DNA of 64,000 bases from NCBI GenBank assembly GCA_017550285.1, contig JAFZPP010000037.1, positions 43,088-107,087 of the forward strand, written 5' to 3'. The position numbers were made by a program, and so were the translations under genes. Positions 33,392-42,057 of this stretch are shown piece by piece. The notes under the pieces were generated by a model. That model was not told the origin of the DNA. It ran no database searches and was given only the letters and a program-made list of their open reading frames with translations. How positions within the stretch are numbered: the first letter of the stretch is position 1; the number at the start of each line of letters is the position of its first letter. This DNA is from Oscillospiraceae bacterium. GTDB lineage: Bacteria; Bacillota; Clostridia; Oscillospirales; Ruminococcaceae.

Positions 33392-34067
33392 TTGCTGCGA
33401 GCCTCCTTTCCAGAATACCGACGAGTTTTGTCAGTATGACGACCATGAACAGATAGATCGCGGCGACCGCAAGCAGCGGCAGGAATGCCGAGAAGGTCTG
33501 CGAGCGGATGATATCGCCGCCCTTGGTCAAATCCTCAATCGCAATATAACCGGCGACAGATGTCTCCTTGAGCAGCACGATGCATTCATTTGCCAGCGCA
33601 GGCAGCACATTCTTGAACGCCTGCGGCAGAATGATATAGCGCATCGTCTGCGTATAATTGAGACCGAGGCTTCTGCCGGCTTCGAGTTGTCCGACATCAA
33701 TCGACATGATGCCGCCGCGAACGATCTCCGCAACATATGCACCGGAATTGATGCCGAATGCGACCACGGCGACAAAGGTCTTGGAGACCGGCACCGTCGC
33801 AAAAATCACAAAATAGATAATCAGAAGCTGCACAACGACCGGCGTACCGCGGATGACCGTCAGATACAGGCGGCAGATCAGGTCGGGAATCAGCAGCTTA
33901 TGCGTCCGCAGATAGGTCGAGCGGATAATTGCAACCAGAAAGCCGAGAATCAAGCCGAGAATCACGGCAAAGAAGGTAATCAGCAGCGTTGTGCAGAGAC
34001 CGTTCCAGAGATAAGACCAGCGGTCCGCCTCAATAAAATTCTGCCGAAAGCTGTCAGCAAAGCCCAT
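33378..34067 (-). CDS. Polar amino-acid ABC transporter permease
   Basis: A 229-residue HisM/GlnP-family permease with about five membrane helices ([23 protein letters not shown] first) and the EAA-like loop [36 protein letters not shown] that contacts the ATPase. Only one permease is present, so it probably works as a homodimer. GGAGG lies 8 bases before the ATG. Confidence 0.94.
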   Translation of the reverse strand: MGFADSFRQNFIEADRWSYLWNGLCTTLLITFFAVILGLILGFLVAIIRSTYLRTHKLLIPDLICRLYLTVIRGTPVVVQLLIIYFVIFATVPVSKTFVAVVAFGINSGAYVAEIVRGGIMSIDVGQLEAGRSLGLNYTQTMRYIILPQAFKNVLPALANECIVLLKETSVAGYIAIEDLTKGGDIIRSQTFSAFLPLLAVAAIYLFMVVILTKLVGILERRLAANDRR

Positions 34068-34090
34068 GTTCCGTTCCTCCGAAAACAGCA

Positions 34091-34114
34091 GGGCTGTCAG
34101 TTTTCAGACAGCCC
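34091..34114 (-). terminator. Hairpin between the binding-protein and permease genes
   Basis: A perfect 8-bp stem GGGCTGTC/GACAGCCC with an 8-base loop and only a weak T tail. Such intercistronic hairpins commonly stabilise or partly end the transcript so that the binding protein is made in excess. Confidence 0.6.
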
Positions 34115-34131
34115 GGATCAAATATATCGGT

Positions 34132-34920
34132 TTATTTTCTGACGATAACGACCTGATGCGTTACAGCGTAGTTATTGGTAAACAGGACGTTCTTTTCTCT
34201 GTCCGGCGTGACGGAAAGACCTGCCACGCCGACGTCCGCCTTGTCGCTTGCGACCGCAGTAATGACCGCATCGAATGCCATATCCTCGATCAGCAGATCA
34301 TAGTTGAGATAGTCACAGACCGCGTGCATCATATCGACGTCGAAGCCGACGATCTCATTGCCCTGACGCTCCTCATAGGGCGGGAACTCCGCGTTTGTTG
34401 CCATAACGAGCTTACCCTTGCTGCGGCTGAGGTCCTGACGGACAACATAGGGGTACTGACCCTTCTTGTCGCCCTCATAGTTCTCCTTGATGCGCTGGAG
34501 TGTGCCGTCATTGGTCAGTGCCTCGAGCGCTTCGTTCAGCTCCTGCTGGAGTGCGGTATTGCCGAGCTTGACTGCGATTGCATATTCCTCATCGGCAAAT
34601 TCTTCGCCGAGAATCTCGATATCTGCATTGACATCCGTAAACGATTTTGCGGTTTCCAGATCAACAATTACGGCATCGACCTTGCCCTGCTTGAGCGCCT
34701 GTACGCCGTCCGCAGCCTTGTTATACCGTTCGACGGTTGCGTTTTCAATATCGCCCGCCAGTGTGTCGCCGGTTGTACCGAGCTGCACGCCGATGGTTTT
34801 GCCGTTGAGATCAGCAATGGAGTGTACGGTATTCTTCAGCTTGCTGCCGCAGCCTGTCAGCAGGAGCGACGTCATTGCAGCTGCCGCAAAACATACAGCG
34901 AGTTTTTTCATCATCTTCAT
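34132..34920 (-). CDS. Amino-acid-binding lipoprotein with circularly permuted SBP_bac_3 domain
   Basis: A 262-residue lipoprotein (lipobox Leu-Thr-Gly-Cys, Cys24) that feeds the adjacent transporter. In ordinary family-3 binding proteins the order is LVxATNAEFPPYE...GFDVD...D.AG(M)T.T.ER....F...Y..... QVIIV, then SIADLKGKKIGVQLGTTGD...YAIAVKKGN...DGT. Here the second half comes first (SIADLNGKTIGVQLGTTGDT from residue 34 through DGTLQRIKENYEG near 150), and the first half follows (KLVMATNAEFPPYEER from residue 170, ending NYAVTHQVVIVRK at the stop). Both halves and the ligand-binding Arg (TPDREKN) and Asp (VDAVIVDLETA) are present. This is a circular permutation, not a truncation. GGGAGG precedes the ATG. 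Confidence 0.85.
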   Translation of the reverse strand: MKMMKKLAVCFAAAAMTSLLLTGCGSKLKNTVHSIADLNGKTIGVQLGTTGDTLAGDIENATVERYNKAADGVQALKQGKVDAVIVDLETAKSFTDVNADIEILGEEFADEEYAIAVKLGNTALQQELNEALEALTNDGTLQRIKENYEGDKKGQYPYVVRQDLSRSKGKLVMATNAEFPPYEERQGNEIVGFDVDMMHAVCDYLNYDLLIEDMAFDAVITAVASDKADVGVAGLSVTPDREKNVLFTNNYAVTHQVVIVRK

Positions 34921-34979
34921 GATTTTTCCTCCCTTATCAATTTTCAGTTTGAGAGTTTGATTCCAAAACGGACACCTTG

Positions 34980-35008
34980 ATTATAGCATACTATGAAAGA
35001 AAATGCAA
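34980..35008 (-). promoter_or_regulatory. Promoter of the amino-acid ABC operon
   Basis: On the minus strand TTGCAT (35003-35008), 17 bases, TATAAT (34980-34985) preceded by TGC. About 60 bases before the binding-protein ATG. Confidence 0.82.
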
Positions 35009-35077
35009 TGGAAATGTAAAAAAAATACCGTATCAGGCAGAATATGCACAAAATGCACAGATTTCGCCGCAAATAAA

Positions 35078-35109
35078 CAAAAAAACCGTCTCCATTCGGA
35101 AACGGTTTT
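35078..35109 (-). terminator. Terminator after tRNA-Val
   Basis: On the minus strand, AAAACCGTTTCC pairs with GGAGACGGTTTT around GAAT and runs into seven T residues, six bases beyond the tRNA 3' end. Confidence 0.85.
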
Positions 35110-35114
35110 CTGGA

Positions 35115-35188
35115 TGAGGATGAGCGGACTTGAACCGATGACCCCCTGCATGTCAAGCAGGTACTCTAACCAACTGAGCTACACCCTC
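35115..35188 (-). tRNA. tRNA-Val (anticodon GAC)
   Basis: The minus strand folds as a full cloverleaf: acceptor stem GAGGGTG/CATCCTC (one G-U pair), D loop AGCTCAGTTGGTTAGAG, anticodon stem-loop CCTGC-TTGACAT-GCAGG with anticodon GAC, and T arm with GGTTCAAGTCC. Discriminator A; CCA is not encoded. It has its own promoter and terminator and is a single-gene unit. Confidence 0.95.
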
Positions 35189-35200
35189 ACAACAGAATTT

Positions 35201-35229
35201 ATTATAACACAGTTTTCCGGATTTGTCAA
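35201..35229 (-). promoter_or_regulatory. Promoter of tRNA-Val
   Basis: Minus-strand TTGACA (35224-35229), 17 bases, TATAAT (35201-35206): perfect consensus about 13 bases before the tRNA. Confidence 0.9.
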
Positions 35230-35317
35230 CCCCTATTTCAAAAAATTTTTAGGGAAGCATACCGGCGGCGCCGGTGCAGATCAGCCGGTGCCGCCGGTAT
35301 ACAGATTTCAGTGTGAA

Positions 35318-36064
35318 TCAGCCGTAAAGACGCTGCTGCTGTTCGGTGCGCAGCCAGTCTACGGCGAAGGAGATAAATTCCGAATTCGTCATGCGGTGCC
35401 CGTCGCAGACACCGTACTCCCAGCCGTTCCGTCCGTCGGCATTCTCCCATGCCTGCGTAATTGCGTGGCGGATGGAACGCTCGACGCGCGAGGGTGTGCT
35501 GTGCAGCAGCTCCGCAACTGCCGGATAAATCAGATTCATCATACATCCGCTCGGGATATCCTGCCGGTAGGCAGTCATGATCGCACAGCGGAGATAGTGA
35601 AAGCCGCGCAGATTCGTCGGAATTCCGAAGCAGTGCAGCAGATGTGTGACAGCATATTCCGGATCCTTCCGGTTGACTGCCGCATCCTGTGCCGGTTCGC
35701 GCATGCCGGAGAGCCGGTAGACATAGGATACCAGTTCCGTGATATTCTTTGTACACGGAACATAATGTACGCCCTGCTGCGTCAGGATCCGCGCCAGCCC
35801 GTCATTCTTTCTGTTGTACAGCACGAGAATCACAAGCTCGGAGTGCCGCAGCAGCTCCTCTGTCAGGACGGGGACATGAATGGTCTCTGCGGTCAGATTG
35901 AGCACGAGGACATCCGGATGCTCTGTCCGGACGGCTGCGGTCAGCTTGTCATGCCTTTGGAGCCGCGTCACCGCCCATTCCCCTTCTCCGGCGAAGGCTG
36001 CTGCGATGTTTGCCGCGGACTCATCGCCGATATCGCCGATGATGATGCGAAGTTGTTTATTCAT
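35318..36064 (-). CDS. Spo0A-like regulator with degenerate receiver domain
   Basis: A 248-residue protein. The C-terminal half is a clear Spo0A DNA-binding domain: VTHLLHCFGIPTNLRGFHYLRCAI, STPSRVERSIRHAITQAW and MTNSEFISFAVDWLR. The N-terminal half aligns to the Spo0A receiver (HPDVLVLNLTAETIHVPVL), but the phosphoacceptor is Asn56 where Spo0A has Asp56, the MPHLDG block is lost, and the conserved Lys of the LKPF region appears replaced (VPCTKN). Phosphorelay activation is therefore unlikely. It may bind Spo0A boxes constitutively or respond to another signal. Whether the genome has a normal Spo0A elsewhere cannot be seen. Confidence 0.88.
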   Translation of the reverse strand: MNKQLRIIIGDIGDESAANIAAAFAGEGEWAVTRLQRHDKLTAAVRTEHPDVLVLNLTAETIHVPVLTEELLRHSELVILVLYNRKNDGLARILTQQGVHYVPCTKNITELVSYVYRLSGMREPAQDAAVNRKDPEYAVTHLLHCFGIPTNLRGFHYLRCAIMTAYRQDIPSGCMMNLIYPAVAELLHSTPSRVERSIRHAITQAWENADGRNGWEYGVCDGHRMTNSEFISFAVDWLRTEQQQRLYG

Positions 36065-36110
36065 TTTCCTTCTCCTTTGCTTTCTTGTTCTATATTTATC
36101 TGCAATAATT

Positions 36111-36140
36111 ATTATATCAATTTTAATGCGGCGGTGTCAA
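36111..36140 (-). promoter_or_regulatory. Promoter of the Spo0A-like gene
   Basis: Minus-strand TTGACA (36135-36140), 18 bases, TATAAT (36111-36116), about 45 bases before the ATG. Confidence 0.8.
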
Positions 36141-36260
36141 GGGATTATCCTGCGGATTCATGTCGAAAATTGCTGAAACCCCTGCAAAATGTCGAACGCC
36201 TGTCCGGTATGATATTCGCGGGCACTGCCGCATATGCTGTTGCGAAGGAGGGATGCGCGG

Positions 36261-36818
36261 ATGCGTGATCTGATTTTTGCGGTTTTGTGCAGCGGTTTGC
36301 CGGCATCGCTGCTTGGGATGCTCGGTGCTGCGGCGCTGCTGACGGTATTTGATCTGCCGTTTCCGTATCATACGGCTGCGGCTGCGGTTCCGCTGCTGTC
36401 GGGATGCTTTCTGGCAGCTTACCGCGCCGGCAGACGGCAGCGCCGCGGCGGACTGCACTGCGGCTTTCTGGCGGCATTCCTGCTGACGGCGCTCTGGTAC
36501 GCAGCCGCGTGTATCCTCAGCCGCAGACTGTATCTGCCGGTGATTCTGCTGCTGAGCCTGCCCTGCGGCATGCTCGGCGGTGTATGCGGCGTCAATACGA
36601 GACTGCCCGTTCCGCACAGGCGTCTGCATGCCGCAAAACATCTGTCCGGACAGCTTTTGCTCTCGCATGATGCAAAGAGCGGAATCCGCAGGGCAAAGCG
36701 AAAGCGTACAGTGCAGCAGACAGTTGAAAATGACGCAGAGCAGCCCGAAATGTTGCTGACACATTTCTCCGATACCGGCAGAATTTTGTGCACGTATACA
36801 AAGAATGTGAAAAGATGA
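36261..36818 (+). CDS. TIGR04086-like (DUF3792) membrane protein
   Basis: A 185-residue protein with four hydrophobic helices in its first 115 residues (for example LIFAVLCSGLPASLLGMLGAAALL and YLPVILLLSLPCGMLGGVCGV) and a basic cytoplasmic tail. The Gly/Ala-rich helix pattern fits the TIGR04086 membrane proteins of Clostridia, whose function is unknown. The ATG at 36261 has AAGGAGGGA upstream; an earlier start at 36234 lacks one. The family assignment is tentative. Confidence 0.65.
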   Translation: MRDLIFAVLCSGLPASLLGMLGAAALLTVFDLPFPYHTAAAAVPLLSGCFLAAYRAGRRQRRGGLHCGFLAAFLLTALWYAAACILSRRLYLPVILLLSLPCGMLGGVCGVNTRLPVPHRRLHAAKHLSGQLLLSHDAKSGIRRAKRKRTVQQTVENDAEQPEMLLTHFSDTGRILCTYTKNVKR

Positions 36819-36827
36819 AGAAAACCC

Positions 36828-36855
36828 TTGATTTTTTTCCAAAACATGATACAAT
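36828..36855 (+). promoter_or_regulatory. Promoter of groESL
   Basis: TTGATT (36828-36833), 16 bases, TACAAT (36850-36855). The CIRCE operator begins five bases after the -10, so bound HrcA would block transcription. Confidence 0.75.
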
Positions 36856-36859
36856 AGAT

Positions 36860-36886
36860 TTAGCACTCTGAGATAAGGAGTGCTAA
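36860..36886 (+). promoter_or_regulatory. CIRCE operator (HrcA binding site)
   Basis: TTAGCACTC, nine bases, GAGTGCTAA: an exact CIRCE element. HrcA represses chaperone genes here until heat or misfolding stress. A further GAGTGCTAA half-site lies at 36901-36909, with an imperfect CTCTC left side. Confidence 0.96.
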
Positions 36887-36946
36887 GAATCTCTCGCAGA
36901 GAGTGCTAAACGACCGGAAACCGGTATCTCCGGCTTCCGAATATAG

Positions 36947-37249
<303 letters not shown>

Positions 37250-37269
37250 AATCGCAGCTGATACTTTGA

Positions 37270-38925
<1,656 letters not shown>

Positions 38926-38989
38926 TGCATCAGAGCGCAATGATCTGAAACGGGGCTGCTCGCCCCAGACCCCGAATTTGTATAGAAAG

Positions 38990-39029
38990 CCGCTGAAATC
39001 TGCGTAGTTGCTGGATTTCAGCGGTTTTT
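38990..39029 (+). terminator. Terminator of groESL
   Basis: A perfect 11-bp stem CCGCTGAAATC/GATTTCAGCGG (38990-39000 with 39014-39024) and five T residues. Confidence 0.88.
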
Positions 39030-39114
39030 GCGCATGGAGGATGTAGGAAGGAGGAAGGAGGAAGTGAATAGTGAAAAACGGCGGTATCCGCTGCGCGGAT
39101 AGATTGAAAATAAA

Positions 39115-39158
39115 AGCCGCTCAATCCGGCAAACAGGCTGAAATTGAGCGGCTATTTT
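39115..39158. terminator. Bidirectional terminator inside element B
   Basis: The stem AGCCGCTCAAT/ATTGAGCGGCT (39115-39125 with 39143-39153) has A-rich and T-rich flanks; on the minus strand it would end the mreB transcript. The same stem occurs in element A. Confidence 0.75.
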
Positions 39159-39247
39159 TATGATATCGAAACTGGGATTCCAAAGGGACAAGTCCCTTTG
39201 GCGGAGTTTGAGGCAGAGCCTCATTATTGATCCGTCGGAGACACCTC

Positions 39248-40258
39248 TTATGACTGCGTGTAGGCGTCGATGCGCTCGAAGCCGTCGAGGAGGATGTCGC
39301 GGCGGGTGAATGCCTTTTCGGTGCCACGCGCAACGCAGGTCAGCGGGTCCTTTGCGGTGCGGCAGGGGACACCGAGCATACGGGTCAGGTACGCCTCGAG
39401 ACCGCCGAGCAGTGCGCCGCCGCCGGTCAGCAGGATACCGTTCGCGCAGATATCGCCGACGAGCTCAGGCGGTGTTTCTTCCAGCACGCGGCGGATCATC
39501 TCGCCGATTTCGTTGATATCGTCCTCCAGTGCCTCGGAGAGCTCCGCTTCGCTGAGGTCGCACTGATCGGGCAGACCGCGCGAAATATTGCGTCCCTTGA
39601 CCTGTGCGATGACATCCTCTGCCGGATTATAGAGATTGCAGAGTGTCTTTTTCACCTGCTCTGCGGATTTTGCACCGAGCAGAATCTGATATTTATTCTG
39701 CACATAGCGGATGATCGACTGATCGAATTTATTGCCGGCGATTTTCATGGAACGCGCCGTGACAATGCCGTTCATCGAGACGACCGCAATATCGGTTGTG
39801 CCGCCGCCGATATCGACGACCATATGACCGACGGGACGGTTGATTGAGATGCCTGCGCCGAGCAATGCGGCAAGCGGCTCCTGAATCAGATGCACCTTGC
39901 GCGAACCGGTGCTCATGGCAGCATCGAGGATTGCGCGCTTTTCGACGTCCGTAATCAGCGAGGGCACGCAGATGACGATACGCGGCTTGATGATGCGCGC
40001 ACCGGCAACGACGTCAATCAGCTCGCGGATGAGCGCCTGCGTCAGGATGTCGTCCGAAATGACGCCGTCCTGAAGCGGATGCACAACCGCGATATACGAG
40101 GGGGAGCGCCCCTCCATTTTATAGGCTTCCTCGCCGACGGCGACCACGCGCTCCGTGCGCTTGTTGAACGCGATCACGGAGGGTTCATTCAGCACAACGC
40201 CCTTGCGGCGCTTTGTGATAATGATATTCGCCGTACCGAGGTCAATTCCGATATCCAT
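39248..40258 (-). CDS. mreB: Rod shape-determining actin homologue MreB
   Basis: A 336-residue MreB/Mbl-family protein. It has the actin-fold phosphate loops GIDLGTANIIITKRRKGVVLNEPSVIA and MVVDIGGGTTDIAVVS, the EPLAALLGAGI block and GDICANGILLTGGGALLGG. It polymerises under the membrane and guides sidewall synthesis. It is not next to mreC/mreD here, so it may be a second MreB or Mbl-like paralogue. AGGAAAGGAAG precedes the ATG. Confidence 0.93.
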   Translation of the reverse strand: MDIGIDLGTANIIITKRRKGVVLNEPSVIAFNKRTERVVAVGEEAYKMEGRSPSYIAVVHPLQDGVISDDILTQALIRELIDVVAGARIIKPRIVICVPSLITDVEKRAILDAAMSTGSRKVHLIQEPLAALLGAGISINRPVGHMVVDIGGGTTDIAVVSMNGIVTARSMKIAGNKFDQSIIRYVQNKYQILLGAKSAEQVKKTLCNLYNPAEDVIAQVKGRNISRGLPDQCDLSEAELSEALEDDINEIGEMIRRVLEETPPELVGDICANGILLTGGGALLGGLEAYLTRMLGVPCRTAKDPLTCVARGTEKAFTRRDILLDGFERIDAYTQS

Positions 40259-40329
40259 GGTATTGCTTCCTTTCCTGCGGGCAGGACCCGCTGCCGTTTT
40301 GTTTCGCCTTTATTTTTCGATATATGATT

Positions 40330-41367
40330 TTATATTTCTGTCAGGGATGATTCTGATGCCGGAAACCGGTAAACCATGCGGTATTCCTCATCCGTTTCGC
40401 CGATTGTCTGAAAGCCGAGCTTCCGGTACATTTCGGCAGCATAATTCTCTTTCTGCACGGACAGCGACGCCTGCCGGTATCCGGTTTGCTTCAGATGCTT
40501 GAGCATCGTCTGCATCAGCGCCGTTCCGATATGATGTCCTCTGTATGCGGGATACAGTGAGACTGCAAATGACGGTGTATCATCGTCGATATATCCGTAA
40601 TCGTGCATGATGCGTACCCAGACGGCGCCGACAACCCTGCCGCCGACCGCCGCAACAAAGCATGCATCGTCCTTCTGCGTGCCGAATTCCCGCGTATAGA
40701 CCTGCAATTCCGGCAGATTTATGATGTCACGCGGCGGTGCCTCGGCGCCCTCCGGAATGAAGATTGCCTCATAGAGAAAATCTTGCAGAAGATCATATTC
40801 ATCCGGTTTGATCGGTCTGATCTGATAATTTGTGACCGCATAGCAGACCTCGCCTGCGGGCGTTTTTCCGGCTCTGCGGAACCGCTCGACGGTCTCCGTG
40901 CGCTGCATACGGGATTTTTGCAGCACTCTGCCGGATTTTGGGTTTGCGGCGCGGTGATAGGCTTCGAGCCGGACAAAGCCCGTCTGCGCAAATGTCCATG
41001 CGATAACGGCATCGAGCGCTTCGTCCGCATAGCCGTGACCCCAAAAAGCCGCGCCGATGCAGTATTCAATCTCGGCAGCCGCACGGTCTGACCAGACCTT
41101 GCAGAACGCGATCTGCCCGATATTCTGATTCGTTTCGCGCAGGATGATTGCCCAGCGGTAGAAATCCGGCTGCGCATAGCCTGCGATATAGCTTTGCAGC
41201 AGACCCTGTACGGCTTCCGGCGTCTGATAGACCGGCTCGCCGTATTCATGCTGCACCTGCGGATCGGCAGCCCAGTTTTGCAGCATATCGGACGCATCCT
41301 CCGGTGCAAATTTTCTGAGCAGCAGCCGCGGTGTTTCGATTGTCTGCGTGCCGCAGTGCTGCATCAT
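40330..41367 (-). CDS. Tandem GNAT acetyltransferase (RimJ/RimL-type plus GNAT)
   Basis: A 345-residue fusion of two acetyltransferase domains. Residues about 1-165 resemble RimJ/RimL N-acetyltransferases (ETPRLLLRKFAPEDASDML, YCIGAAFWGHGYADEALDAVI, GRVLQKSRM). Residues about 180-340 form a second GNAT domain (FAVSLYPAYRGHHIGTALMQTMLKHL, LSVQKENYAAEMYRKLGF). Both acetyl-CoA loops look intact. The ATG at 41367 overlaps the upstream stop as ATGA and has GGAG 6 bases before it. Substrates are unknown. Confidence 0.88.
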   Translation of the reverse strand: MMQHCGTQTIETPRLLLRKFAPEDASDMLQNWAADPQVQHEYGEPVYQTPEAVQGLLQSYIAGYAQPDFYRWAIILRETNQNIGQIAFCKVWSDRAAAEIEYCIGAAFWGHGYADEALDAVIAWTFAQTGFVRLEAYHRAANPKSGRVLQKSRMQRTETVERFRRAGKTPAGEVCYAVTNYQIRPIKPDEYDLLQDFLYEAIFIPEGAEAPPRDIINLPELQVYTREFGTQKDDACFVAAVGGRVVGAVWVRIMHDYGYIDDDTPSFAVSLYPAYRGHHIGTALMQTMLKHLKQTGYRQASLSVQKENYAAEMYRKLGFQTIGETDEEYRMVYRFPASESSLTEI

Positions 41368-41849
41368 TCGGGTCTCCATTCCATTTCCGTGAACTTCGAG
41401 TGCTTCACGGCAAAGCCGAGCTTTTCGTAGACGCCCTTGCCCATATCGCTTGCGGAGAGCGTGACCTGCGAGAGATGCTCTGCCTTTGCTGTTTCGAGGA
41501 GCAGCTGCATCATGCGTGTCGCAAGACCCTGTCCGCGATACTGCGGCTCGGTATAGACGCCGAGGACATAGCCCGATCTGCCGTTCGGAAAAAACGGATT
41601 TGCAGGCTTTTCCGAGATCATCAGGATCGCATTTGCCGCAAGGGTACCGTCCGGCAGAAGGGCTGCCGCTGTCCGGCAGCCTTTTCCGAGATGCGCCGCG
41701 AAATAGGGCGGAAGCTGTGCTGCGATTGCAGCCGCCTGCGCCTCCGGCAGGTCGCCGAATTCTTCATGCAGATAAGCAAGCCGCAGTCTGCAAAGCTCCG
41801 GTATATCTGCTGCTTCTGCCATGCGGATTTCAATTTCCGTGGCGAACAC
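41364..41849 (-). CDS. GNAT family N-acetyltransferase
   Basis: A 161-residue single-domain acetyltransferase. It starts EIRMAEAADIPELCRLR and has the acetyl-CoA loop VYTEPQYRGQGLATRMMQLLLETA and the closing SDMGKGVYEKLGFAV. The start is uncertain: the GTG at 41849 lies almost on the GGGGGAGG site, and the next ATG (41822) would remove part of the first strand. It is translationally coupled to the tandem GNAT gene downstream. Confidence 0.88.
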   Translation of the reverse strand: MFATEIEIRMAEAADIPELCRLRLAYLHEEFGDLPEAQAAAIAAQLPPYFAAHLGKGCRTAAALLPDGTLAANAILMISEKPANPFFPNGRSGYVLGVYTEPQYRGQGLATRMMQLLLETAKAEHLSQVTLSASDMGKGVYEKLGFAVKHSKFTEMEWRPE

Positions 41850-41879
41850 CTCCCCCTATACAAAAACTCATACTGTTTT

Positions 41880-41908
41880 ATTATAGCATATTATACCGAA
41901 AAGTGCAA
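41880..41908 (-). promoter_or_regulatory. Promoter of the acetyltransferase pair
   Basis: Minus-strand TTGCAC (41903-41908), 17 bases, TATAAT (41880-41885) with TGC before the -10. The rest of the 208-base gap (41850-42057) holds only the YfhO terminator and no recognised gene. Confidence 0.7.
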
Positions 41909-42008
41909 TAGGAGAATCAGAAAAAGGAGGAGGGAGGATGATGCAAGTCTTCATTTGCAGAATGCCGCCGGCGGTCTTTCGATCTATACCCGCGGGCGCT
42001 GCCCGCTG

Positions 42009-42045
42009 AAAGAAAAGCCGCGGAACCAGAATGATTCCGCGGCTT
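42009..42045 (-). terminator. Terminator of the YfhO gene
   Basis: On the minus strand AAGCCGCGGAA pairs with TTCCGCGGCTT (42035-42045 with 42015-42025) and runs into TTTTCTTTC, just beyond the YfhO stop. Confidence 0.85.
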
Positions 42046-42057
42046 GCGTCATAAGGC

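Larger units (their letters stand above)
38945..39240. repeat. Dispersed nested-palindrome element, copy B
   Basis: This fills the gap between the convergent groEL and mreB genes. The left part keeps only the first hairpin (CGGGGC/GCCCC at 38951-38966). The middle is interrupted by the groEL terminator and about 80 bases of A/G-rich sequence. The right part has the AGCCGCTCAAT/ATTGAGCGGCT stem, GGGATTC, the palindrome CAAAGGGAC-a-AGTCCCTTTG and TTGAGGC/GCCTCA, then ATTATTGATC. The stem sequences differ from the other copies, but pairing is kept. Confidence 0.7.
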
